A stretch of 64,000 bases of DNA from Tetragonia tetragonoides (lineage: Eukaryota; Streptophyta; Magnoliopsida; Caryophyllales; Aizoaceae): NCBI GenBank assembly GCA_038025085.1, contig CM076152.1, positions 29,329,501 to 29,393,500 of the forward strand, read 5' to 3'. A model generated the notes under the pieces. The model did not search any database. It saw only the letters and a program-made list of their open reading frames with translations, and was not told where the DNA came from. A program made the translations under genes and the position numbers. Within the stretch, counting starts at the first letter, position 1; every line of letters starts with the position of its first letter. Below, one piece after another: positions 31,853 to 43,600 of this stretch.

Positions 31853-33409
31853 CTAGTCCTTTTTTTTCAGTGGTGCTAAGACAATTTTAACACCATCATT
31901 ATCAAAAGAGTAGGTGTTCTTGAATCCATCATGAATGGATTCACGATCATATTTCCATAGTCGTCCCAAAAGGATGTGACAAGCATCCATAGGAATGACA
32001 TCACACCCAACTTTGTCATGATATTTCTTGCCGATGGAGAAATCAACTAGGCACCTTTTGCTGACCTTGACATCATTACCCTTCTTTGACCAAGTCAGCT
32101 TGTAAGGGTAAGGGTGAGTTTTCGATGGCAACTTCAATTTCTCGACCATTGTTGAAGCAATGACATTTTCAGAACTACCACTATCAATGATAACATCACA
32201 TACCTTTCTGTGCGATGTACATCGAGTGTGGAAAATATTGTTGCATAGCCATTCATCTTCTTGCATCGAAGTAGCATTTAGAACACAACGAATGACCAAT
32301 GACTCTCCTTCATCTGGGTGTAGGACTTCTTGTACATCATCGTCTTCTTGGCATTCTTCTTCAACTTCTGGTATGGTTTCTTCCTCGACGAAGGATATTA
32401 TCCTAGCATTTGGACATTCTGAAGCTATGTGTCCAAAGCCATGACATTTAAAGCATCTTCTCATATTAGGGCTCGTCGGTGAGGGTATAGTCACCCTAGC
32501 TGGAGTTTGATCACCCTTCTTGGGAGGAATAGTAGCAGGTGCCTTTGGCGGTGGCCGAAAGGAGCTACTTTCATATCTGGGTACATGTTTGACTACGCCT
32601 TTGAATCCTACTTTAACCTTTTGTTGTTGCTTTTCAACTTTCAAGGATAACTTGACGACGTCGTTGAATGTCCCATATTGCTGGATTTGCACCACATTAG
32701 CGATCTTCATGTCTAATCCTGCTAGGAATCTAGCAATGATTTGCTCTTCAGGTTCTGAATTGTCGCACTTCATTGCCAAATCTTCGAATTCAGCAGCTTA
32801 TTCAGTTACGGATTTTCCTCCTTGCTCGAGATTGTGAAATTTGAGGAAAATGTCTTGGCGATAATGACCGGGTAAAAACTTGCATTTCAGCTCGCGCTTC
32901 ATTTTATCCCATGTACGAATTTTTCTACGACCTTCTCGTTCTCGTTGGCGCTTTAAATTCTCCCACCAAATGGATGCATGCTTCTTGAATTTTATTGCGA
33001 CCAACTTAACTTTGCGATCGTCGGGAATGTCCTTAAAATCAAAGACACGTTCTATTGTGTGGAGCCATTCGATAAACTCGTCGGGATGTACGCCTCCTTC
33101 AAAATCGGGAATTTCAACTTTTATTCCCAAATCTCTTTCATGAAATTGGGGCTGGACAATGTGCCGAGAAGCAGATTATCCAGCACTAGATATTTCTTCT
33201 CCGGACTGATGAAAAGGATTTTCTTCATCATGATCATTACCATTTTGATCTGATTGCTCTTCATCGGATTTGTGTGATGAACCGGCAGACACTTCGTACT
33301 GTGCAAGACGTTGTTGTAGTCTCTGAATTTCACGTTGCATGTCTGCTATGATAGCATCACGAACCTTACGTGCTTGTTGTATTCCTCCACGACGTGGTGT
33401 TGGCGACAT
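31853..33409 (-). pseudogene. gag: Gag and protease of the truncated Ty3 element
   Basis: Frames 33176-33409 (start MSPTPRRGGIQQ with a coiled-coil-like REIQRLQQRLAQYE), 32798-33130 (capsid: IPDFEGGVHPDEFIEWLHTI, KHASIWWENLKRQR) and 31853-32779 follow each other. The last holds a CCHC knuckle RCFKCHGFGHIASECP and a retropepsin with VIIDSGSSENVI and DACHILLGRLWKYDR. A frameshift lies near 33150 and a TAA near 32799 (between VTE and AAEFED). The protease normally continues into a linker before RT; here the linker is missing. Confidence 0.85.
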
Positions 33410-34146
33410 CGTGAATAAAATAAACTCTTTTCTTTACCTCTTTTTTTTTGAATAAACAACTAAGAAATGGTAGAGTAAACTGAAGTACTACTTGTGTGAA
33501 GCAGTACAAAAGCTACGGCCTACGGTTCATTTCTTCATCATTTTTTTTTTAACTTTTTCTTCAACAATATAGTCTACTGTAGAGACACAGTAGATCTCAT
33601 TGCTGATTTTACACGCAAGACTGAAGTAGTAGCTTCTTTCACAGTATGAAAATGTGACACAAGCTGGGTATTGATCAGTATGTAGTAGCAGCTCACGTGA
33701 ATATGATCTTGAATGACCACTTTGACAATCCATTCAAATGACACTTGGCCAAAGAAAAAAGAAACTTTGTCTCCCTAATAAATATGAGAGAGAAAGTAAG
33801 CTTTACAGACCAATATTGTGACTTGAGAGGGGATAGGGAGCCGGTCAAAAACACAACCAAGTTACAAAGAGTGAGTACCTCAACTCTTTTAATGGTGATA
33901 TGTGAGGTAACAAATGATGCGGAAGGAAACTGATCAGATGACCATGGAAATATCAAGGTGAAGATGAGCTATGAATTTATGATGGCTTCAGGACAAAAGG
34001 GGCAGAGTAACGACAACGAGCAGGATAATGGTAAATGGAGGTGATGATGATTTGTGATGGGGGTGGTACGATGGTCGGCACTCGACACGACGGTAAGTAG
34101 ATTTTTTTTTGGTGATAGAAAGGTGCACAAGGTAATCGGAACTTGC
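33410..34146 (-). other. Leader of the truncated Ty3 element
   Basis: Between the primer-binding site and gag. AT-rich, no recognisable coding sequence. Confidence 0.5.
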
Positions 34147-34161
34147 ACTCTGATACCAATT
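34147..34161 (-). other. Primer-binding site of the truncated Ty3 element
   Basis: The minus strand reads TTGGTATCAGAGTG directly inside the LTR. This is the classic complement of plant initiator tRNA-Met (TGGTATCAGAGC) with one change. Confidence 0.85.
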
Positions 34162-34604
34162 TGACACCGGATAAATATAGGGTAAGATAAATAGATAGAT
34201 AATTTGGCCAAAACACCACGTTGGAAGGCCACTCCAACGATGCAGACCCTTCGATTCCTAAATACAGATACACCACTAGGAAAAGATAGAGCAAAACCTT
34301 GGATACAGATACACCACCAAGGGTTCCTCGGATACAGATACACCACCAAGGATAGTTAGGGAGTAACTCTCAACCTAGTTAAGAACACTCAAAGTGTTTG
34401 ATAATTTTCTGAATACAAACTTGGATGATTGAATCATCATACTACAACCTATTTATAGGCTTATTCATATGCAAATTTCTAATGTCTATAAATGCTAAGC
34501 CGTATTTTGATGACTTGGGAGATTTGGCCGGTTAACATGTTTTCCACAAGATCTTCTATGGTGGGCTATGAGCCGGCCTATAGGGGCTACCGTTGTCAGC
34601 TACA
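34162..34604 (-). repeat. 5' LTR of the truncated Ty3 element, 443 bp
   Basis: On the minus strand it starts TGTAGCTGAC at 34604 and ends CCGGTGTCA at 34162, next to the primer-binding site. It contains a TATA box CTATAAATA (34450-34458) and three copies of ggatacagatacaccacca-like sequence (about 34262-34347). The second LTR is not in the window. Confidence 0.75.
34450..34458 (-). promoter_or_regulatory. TATA box of the truncated Ty3 LTR
   Basis: CTATAAATA on the minus strand inside the LTR, in the correct orientation for transcription through gag. Confidence 0.6.
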
Positions 34605-37260
34605 TTTATGACTAATCCCCCCAAAGAAACTAAGTAAACGATAGGAAAGCATGAAGCTAGTAGTAACGTATAAAAAGACATTCCATCGAGTGACTAATCT
34701 ATGCAGTTGTCAAAGGGAGTTTGTGCTAGCCAGGAACTATTCAGTAGCAAAGTTCCAACACCAAAGGCAAGGAGCAACCATACCAGCCCCATAGGGTAGT
34801 AAATATGGTCAGGTCATAGGTCGACTTAAGGATAAAGCAAGCAGTAGAACCCATATAACTTGTCTTAGTAAAATAAACAGCCATGAACGAAATATGTGTT
34901 ACAACAACAAGGTCAGTCCCAATAAAAAAATGCTAGCAAAGGGGAATAAAAGAGAAAATTGACGAAACACCATGTAAGCCAAAAATAGCTCCCTTCAACT
35001 ACTTCCATGTTGCGGCAAAGTTACAAAAAGGTTTCAAACTTGTGAACAATGCAAGTGCAAACTTGTATTGAATTTGGGGGGCCATCTGAGCATGAAGAGT
35101 CAATTGAATCCAAGTTCATAACAACAACGGATTTATATCATGCAGTGTTCCTCGGAGAAAGGTGGTCATAAATTGAACCATATACAAGGAAAATTAACAA
35201 ACATTAGAATAGCTGTCATACACCCATGAGTCTAGATAGAGAACAAGTGAGTTGTTAGTCCTAGAAGAGATAATGTAGAAGCAGAACAAAATTAAACCAG
35301 ACAAAAAGTCATTTATCAGCCGGATATTACAATAACAAAACTTTAGCCAAGATACTTAAACTATCCACAAGTTCGATATGTGATCAGATGCAATGATGTT
35401 CAGTAGATATTTCTGGACAATAAAATGCATCCCACTAATCCAAAAGGATCTCCACTTAAGGAGAATCATTGGTTCAGCACCAAAGAAAGAAAAGCAGCAA
35501 AGATAAGTATACGAGATCGTCAAAGGTGCAGAAATTTTAATAAAATTACATATAAAAAAAAATATTTAGGACAAGTAAAAATTTATACAAATAATTAATC
35601 CAAGAGGGAAGAGATGGAACAATTAGGTTCAGATGTGCATTGGCAACATTCCAGTATTCTTCAGAGCAAAAAGCAAAAAATATGTGACAATTAAGGCTTG
35701 TGAACTGAAGAATTAGCCAGTAACGTCTAAAAACCAAATCAAACAATACACATTTGACACTCAACCAACAATTCCAACAGTAATGTTCAAGAGATGTCCT
35801 CGGGCCAATTAACTAATTCATATGAATAAATAGAGTTGATATCTCACACAAAGTACAAGGTGCCCCTAAAGATAGTAGACAATGAATAATCAACACCATA
35901 GCACAATTAGCAGGGCAATGATAAAAACATCTAGTATCTAACAAAAGATCATGGTAACATCTCCACCAAATGAGGTTTGACCGGATAAACCAGGGAGGCA
36001 ACCAAAACCAGCAAAAGGAGGGTATGACAAGGGCATGAGGTTCAGCCAAGGTTAGACAAGTGGTCACAATCAACAAGACATTTTTATACAGATATAAAGT
36101 TGTATAACTAGTAAGGGTCTTAAGCAAATCTAAGCAGATAGCAATCCCAACATGGAAAATGAGCAAAGTCAATATAATAACTTCAACATCAGTAAAGTAA
36201 TGTTTAAGCACGATTAAAAAGAGTTGCATAACTAGTAGGTCGATGCAATGAATTCTTACTCCTATAAGAGGGTGACCAGCTCCTTCAGAGCGACCAAGAA
36301 GATTAGGGTGGGAAAGACACTTAAGAAAAGAATGAGGGCTGCAAAAGAAGATGTGAGGGGAATGAGTGTTTGATGTGGGAACGAGAGTTTTGACTAAGGG
36401 GATCAAGTAGACAGTGAAGAGAACCAAGCAGAAGCCAAGGGTGATCAATAAACAAAGAGAAACTCCAATGACCACGAGAGAAGCCAAACAGCCAGAGAAA
36501 AGCATTGCCACTTTAATTCAACGAATAAGCAATTGATAATGGCACAACAACTCAAAAAGATGCCTAGTAAACTGAAGAGTGGAAAATAGAATAAAATCAC
36601 AAGATCAATCCACTCATTAGCTAACAAGGAGATGACCATACCAGTCACTCGAACAAACCGAGATTTAGTAACAAGATGAAGATTGTGAATGGCATGGATA
36701 GCTCGCAAAAACTCCTCAGCACAACTCTGAATTGATATGGGCGTTGCTTGAATTTCATTAGATAATTTGAGAGTAATTTCCACAACAGGTAAATTGAAGG
36801 AAGTAATTTGTTGCAGAGAATCAATCCTCAACATATTTCTTAAGCAAATCACTTGTGCATACCAAATTGGGAGAACATCAGTAGCTCCATGCGCCACGAG
36901 ACAAATTGGCATCAATAATGAGCTGTCTGGTTGGTTCCTCGCCCTTCGATTTGGTCGAAAAAAGAGGCTAGGGTTGTCGGTTAGGAAGAGCGGTGACGGA
37001 AAAGTGGGGCTAGGGTTTTTTCGAGGGTCAAGGGCCTTCACTTTCAGTGGGAGCTTTTTTTCATTTTCTTGTAGCTGGGCACAAAGAATGGACAGGGAGA
37101 GCTTTCGGGGCCATTGGATTGATCGGGGATCGGGGAAGAGGGTGGTCGGTTGGTGGTGGTAGGCTGGTGAAAGAGGGTTGTGGTGAGGTCGAAGGTCGGG
37201 AGGCTTCCATTTTCGGGTGTTTCTTCTCTTTCTCTCTCATCTCTATATAAAGTCTTAATA
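34605..37260. other. Unexplained 2.6-kb block with two minus-strand ORFs
   Basis: It holds minus-strand ORFs at 35813-36511 (232 codons, very hydrophobic) and 36445-37041 (198 codons), overlapping in different frames, and a possible upstream start MEASRPSTSPQPS near 37210. A TATA-like ctatataaag (37241-37250) could act in either direction. I recognise no domain. The hydrophobic ORF may be the complement of an AG-rich non-coding strand rather than a protein. It could be a decayed gene, a non-coding transcript or an unknown transposon. Confidence 0.35.
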
Positions 37261-37635
37261 TAACTAACATTAAAGTTGGAGAAAGTTGAATGGAGTTTTT
37301 TTTAATAAAAATAAGAAAAGTAAATAAGTCTTGAAAATCGCTTAAAAGGGTAGTAACCTGTTATAAGAGGTCATAGGTCCTTATTGTAGCATTTTAAAAA
37401 TATATAGGTCCTTATTGTAATTTTTGGGCAAAATTTAGGTCCTTAATTGACCCAAATTCCCAATTTTTCCAAACAAAATAATGGAACTGGAGTGGAGACT
37501 GGATTAGCGGGATTCTGGGGGTTAGTTTCACTTTCAATTCAACTCAAGTGGAACTCAGTCGCTTCTATTTCAAACTCCCTCTCTCTCTCCAAAATCTGCT
37601 CTCACTTCTGAACTTCCATTCTCTCACTCTCTCTC
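37261..37635 (+). promoter_or_regulatory. Promoter and 5' UTR region of APC7
   Basis: Contains three copies of taggtccttattgta-like sequence (37370-37445) and then a pyrimidine-rich leader (ctccctctctctctcc, 37577-37592; ctctcactctctctc, 37621-37635) directly before the ATG. No clear TATA box, as often in housekeeping genes. Confidence 0.45.
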
Positions 37636-40600
37636 ATGGATATTCCAAAGGACCATATGACTACTCTCCTCGATCATGGCCTCAACAATTCAGCTAAACT
37701 TCTCGTACGTACATATTATAGCATACCCTCTTTCTCTCTCCCTCTCTCTCTCTCTCTCTCTTAATTATTCACTTCAAATTCAATTTATTGCATCCTAGGG
37801 TTCTTACTCTTTTAAATTTATATGCTCAACCTTCATTTTCCCTCTTTTTGTTGATTGTTTTTCAGGGCTCTTTCCGTGTTTCTTCGTCATCTTTAAATGT
37901 CGAAACTAATCCCAATGTCAAGGCCGAGAATTTGGTAGTTTATTTATTTTATTATTATGATTTATTTGAATTTTTAGTTGATTGAAGCATTAATGTACTA
38001 AGAATTTTTTTTGTTGATTTGTTGTTAATGGGTGTAGATTCTACTTGGGGATGCATTGTTTCGTGAAAGGGAATATCGGCGAGCAATTGTAAGTGACAAA
38101 CCCATTTGTTTTTTTTTTTAATCAAAGTTTGCTTCTTGTTGTGTTGTTGAATTAGTGTATGATGAAAGAGTTTTTGTGTTGTTGAATTAGTGTATGATGA
38201 CAGAGTTCTTGTTGTCAGAAACTTTTCTTTTTTGTTGTTTTATATTTTTGGAAGAAAGTTGAAATTTGATTGGTTCAAAAACTGTTATGATAGTAGGGTG
38301 TAAAGTGTAAACAAGGGAAATATATGGGAATTGAGGTGGATAAAATACCCTGTTTCTAATAATTTACTTGTGCTTCAGTCTTAAAGACTGAAACTTGAAT
38401 GTTAAAGCATATTGAATAACAGCTTAACACTGTACACTTTGAGATTCTTGTACTTGAGATTGGTGTTATCGTTCATTTGCCTACATCAAAATATATCAGG
38501 AACCTACGTCAAAATGTTATGCCAAATGCCTACATCAATGCATGTTTGCCAGCTAAACAAGGCTCAATAGCTAAATGAGCACACCAGCATCGATGTTGAC
38601 TTTACATAATAGTTCAGTGATGTCTTATAAAAAAAAACACATAATAGTTCAGTGATTCACTGAGATTAGATGAGGCAATTTGTTGGATCGGGTCACTCGC
38701 AACAATTAGTCATAATGCAAGAAACAAAAATGACAGAGTTTGCATATGTGGTTCACAACTTTTCGTACACTCCACAGTCACAATAGGGTTATATTTACGT
38801 CGTGTTGACTGGAGCACAAGATGACATAATAATAGGGTTCGTTGCTTAAAGAGAACTTGTGATTGAAACAAGAATTTATCATATTGGGAATTGGACATAC
38901 AACATCCAAATGAACAGACCCCCCCCCCTTCTGGATCTTCAGTGTACAGTTTTAAATAAATGAAGATCCAGTATTTGAAATTTATTTCAAGTTTACTTCA
39001 GCCCTGCTAACTTTATCTTTTGCACCTGTGAAATAGCAAACAATCTATTTTTATTTTGGTTTTGAGGACGCCTTGTCCTCTTTCTTTTGTAATAAACCTC
39101 TTTTACTATTAATAGAATAAAACCTTACTTGTGCTGCATTTATTTATGATCGAAGAGAAACTTAGTAAAAAGCATACTGCTGTCTTCAGCAAGCTTCTCA
39201 AAACCCAGGAATTATTCTTCATGACATATCATTTGATTGAGGCAATAGTGGAGATGATCCTTAATCTATACTTAAAGCCCAAATGCAAACATGTTTTAAG
39301 AAAACAAGTAGAAACTTTAAACCCATGAGATAGGTGTTCTATTTAGTATTTACCTCCGTGGGTCCTTTTCTAGAGTGCTTGATTCATCAAACAAGCTTCA
39401 GTTGAATAAACAAATAGCTATACTCTCAGATAAATTTAATACTAGAAAGAAAGATGACACCTGGACGGCTACTAGCATAAGAGAGAAGAGGCTTAAGGCT
39501 CCCTGTCAGCCCCTCCTTTAATTTTTGCAAGCCTTTGATCAACTAGGACCCATGATATCTCATCGGGGTCTTCTTCTTTAATGCCTACCTCTTGAACAAT
39601 TTTCAATTTTCGGCTCTCCTTTACGTACCCAAGGAAAAGTTGACTCTTGGCCGAGTTAGCTTGAAGATAAGAGGAATTGGCAATGGTCTGCAATTGACTC
39701 TTGGCTAAGGCGCCTTTCAATGTGAACGCTTTTATTTGGACCATAGTCTTGGGCAGGAGTATTGCAAGCAAATGCCCGTTGATTCAAAGAAGTGGAATGG
39801 AATCAATTTGGAACTTGAAACCTCCAGGTATGGAATGAGAGCTACAAATCTGAAATCTGTTGTTTGGTTTACTGAATGTATGGATCAAATCCAAAATTTT
39901 CATATTCTATATATCTATGTTGCTCGGACTCTTCATTTCTCCTCAAGTACCCGTGTCGGATACTCGACACTCCGACATGGGTATGGACACTGGGGACTCC
40001 ATTTTTAGTGAAAAACATGCAGAATTTTCGTAAAATGGCCGAGTCCGACATGGGTATGGGTACTGGACACTTTGACTCTTAGCCGAGTCCGAGCAACAAA
40101 GCTATATATAACATTCAAAATTACCCAAGCAAACCCCTTTTAGTTCATCATTCTCCAATTTACCGATATCGCTCTCCTCTCTCTTCCGCCCAAAAGTGTC
40201 ACCATTCTTTCGGTTCTACTTCTCCAATTTGGCCATGGCTCCTCCAGCCGGTACCAGGCCCATGACTTTCACTGGACTCTCTACCTCATCTCTCTTTCTG
40301 TCTAGATTATGGGTTGTTGTTGCAATACTTATAATTGAGTCATGTGGTCAGTCGTCACTAGCCTTTCACCAGCTTCGTACACGATGACCAGTTGAGACTG
40401 TTTTCTGATATCCTTTCAGGTTTTGTGCTTGGAGCTCATGAATAATCCTCTCTTTGCAACGTTTAATCCAATAGGACCAATATATACTTTGCTTTGCCCT
40501 TGGCCATTTTGATATATTTTGATGCTTGACCAGTGTGTTTCTTTGTGGCATTTGATACCCTGAGGTGAAATGAAAAATATCTTTAGTACTAACGATGTTG

Positions 40601-43600
40601 CCTATCAAATTCAATGTCCTCTCTTATGTTCTGTTTCGTAAGCATAATAAGCTAAGCACTCTAGCTTATGGACTTGGTAAATGATCCTTTTTTTTCTTTT
40701 GGTTTCTAACTTGTGAGTTCTTTGATTAGCAAGCTTATGAAAAAAAAAGTTGAGCTAGCTTATGTGAAGCTATTATACCAAGCTTATAGTTTCTCCTAAG
40801 CTAGTTACCCATAATCTTTTCCAATATTTTTCCTACTCTTGTTAAATGAATTAATTTCTTTTTTCATATCCCGTGTTGATATTATCATATTCTTGTAAAT
40901 TGTTTTGCATATATCACGTAGTGCAACAAGCCAATGACTTATTATACCAAACAAGTCTAATTCAAAATAGTGAGATTATCAGCTATCAGCATCCAAAATC
41001 TAAGTCACAATTAGGTTATCGGTTAGTTTGTAGCTCATCAGTTAACTGTGCATAACTAGCCATAGTGGTTCATTTCTCTATTATAAGTTTCTAGGTTAGT
41101 ACTCACTGATTCATATGCTTTCTACATTTAATCTTTATTATAGTATGTTTTGAGTTTTTACTTTTCTGTGGATCACCCCTACCCCATTCTTCACTAAAAC
41201 AGATAAAAACAATCCTAGAAGAAGAAAATGTCTTTATTATGTAATTTCTGTGGCAAACTTCTGCTTGTGCAACGATTTCCCTTGAGCTCTTATATCTCTT
41301 ATAGCTTTCAGCTGAAATGTTTTTCTGTCAGAATACGTATAAACAAGCCTTACAACTTCACAAGATCATCCCAAAGCAAAGCACTTCTATGCTAAGAAGT
41401 TCATTGTCCAAGCCAAACAGGTCTTCTTCTCCAAGTTCTGTTAATATTTCAGCAATTAATGAAAATGAGGTAGAAACTATTTTCTTTTGACATTATTTGT
41501 TAGTCTTTTGTAGACAAAACAGAATTCTGAGTTTCTCGTTATTTTCTTTTTAGCGTCTAGAGTTTAGCGTACTTGTTTCTGTAACTCCTTGATTTGTCAT
41601 GCTGCAATGAATGAGAACAAAGCTGCTATATTGGAGGTTCTCTCTGATTATTGTATGATAAATCTTCTTAGTTAAGATAATATAATGTTATAAGGCCTCT
41701 TTTGTGAGGCGTCATTCTTTCAGGGTGTATATGTGAACTGTTAAACCGATAATATAAAGGAAGGAATTGAGTGAGTGAGGAGGAATGTCCCCCAAGAAGA
41801 CGAAGTAGATGTGATTCTTCAAAACAGAACTCAATCATTCAACAGTTTGATCAGCACCTTGGAAACTTTTTAATCCTGCTCAATCGCTTCTTGACAAAAT
41901 TGGGTTGAAGGTTTGCATCCGTTCCTGAATCATATACCCACTTTCTTTTGGCATCCGTTCCTAATTCATCTACCCCTTTTCTTTTGCATCCATTCCTAAT
42001 TCATCGACCCACTTCTTTTCTTAGTTATGTTTTAGCTATAAAAATTACCTTTGCACCCTTGCTTTTCTATTGCTTTTCATTAATGACTTTGCCCCACACC
42101 CAACCCACTACTAACAAGGGGCAAATGGGGGATGTTTGTTCCAAATTCATCTTCCATTAAACTCTGTGCCAAACAGAATCCGGTAGATGGTTTAGGAATG
42201 GAGGCAGTAAACCCAACCTTGAAGTTCAGTCAAAAAGAAAAAGAACTGGAGTAGAAAGCTATGAAAATCAGAGTTGGTGATCAACTTCAAGGGGAAGGAA
42301 TTTCGCAATATGCAATGGGCTTTTTGTTTTGGTTGTGCTTTTTAAAAGGATTTTTGTTATAACAAGCTCAGCCTTTTTCTTTTGATTCCTTTTCTAATAA
42401 TATAATATTTTGTCTATATAAGTGTTCAATTGTAGTGCTTGAATACTGTTTCTGACATGAAGCCAAGTAGAAAATATCTCCAAGCACAGCTAATCTATTT
42501 TTTTTTTTTGGGTCAAAAGAAAAATAGTTATTAACCAAATAAGCGTTCCAGTACACTGACTTGTTTGACGTGCAAATCAGACTCAATACATGGACAATAT
42601 CCTACAGTGCTAATGCATCACTATCAAAGCCAAGCATCATGCCACCTTCTAGGAAGGGTTCATGACCTCTGCAACATCACTTAGGAGCATAAGCACTTTA
42701 CAGGAAACTAGCTAAGGGTAACAATTTAATTGTTTCAACTTAGCTTCCCATTTAGGGAAATTGACACCAGCTAGAGGCAAGGTGTGCACAATCTCTCTTA
42801 CCCTCTGCTGCACCGAGGTACTATGTTGCTGGAATCTTCTCTTGTTCCTCTCTATCCAAATCCCATATACTACAGCCGCAAAAAGATGACATAGCACAGC
42901 TAATCTTCATTCAACTGCTTAAGATGTTTACCCTTTTTAGATCCAAAAAAAAAGAGATGTTTACCCTTTTGGACAGTAGTACATTCTGTGACCCTAGCCT
43001 TATTTATTGTTGTTGTTTCCTCATTGTGGCCCTAGATATGTTTCCCATGTCTTTCTGCTTGCCCTTGACGATTGTATAGATTATTATTTGCTGATGATTG
43101 CACAGATTTTTAGGCTCTTCATAACATATACTGTTTTATCGTCTGTCAGATGGAGGGAGTCTCTAGCAAGGCAAGGAATTTGCCAATGCATCTAATGATG
43201 GGAAAGCTTTATCGAAATACTCGACATAGTCGTGCAGCAGCTGCTTGTTACAAAGAGTGTTTGAGGTTTGTCTGGAATCTGGATGTTTAGAGCTTTAAAT
43301 AGTATGCTGAAGGACAGCCTTGAATTGAAAATTTCCACTGACCAGGTAGAAATTATTTCAATGATATGTTAATGTCGTTTCATGACTAGCTAAATATATA
43401 TCTGACTTGTACCTTGTAGAGGCTATTTTGATGTGTCTAGTTTTGGAATGATCCATTTTAGCTCTCTACATAGTCCATTGATATTCAGGCATGGATTCGG
43501 GATCCCTAGGGAGTCTTTGGTTGCAACTTGCAAGCCCTTCTTTAATCACTTTAGCCTTTCCTCACAAGATTCTCCTTTCTTTCTTGCTAATTACGTTTTA

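Larger units (their letters stand above)
30541..34604 (-). mobile_element. Truncated Ty3/gypsy element (chromovirus-like), 5' LTR to RNase H
   Basis: From right to left: one LTR (34162-34604), a tRNA-Met-type primer-binding site, leader, gag with zinc knuckle, protease, RT and RNase H. It is cut in the region after RNase H; integrase and the 3' LTR are missing. The left break joins a Copia LTR near 30540, where both sequences share ctctagag. Several stops are present. Confidence 0.88.

Noticed and set aside
35813..37041. Two minus-strand ORFs of 232 and 198 codons as protein-coding genes
   Set aside because: They overlap in different frames, show no family motif, and the hydrophobic bias can come from an AG-rich opposite strand. 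Kept only as an unexplained block.
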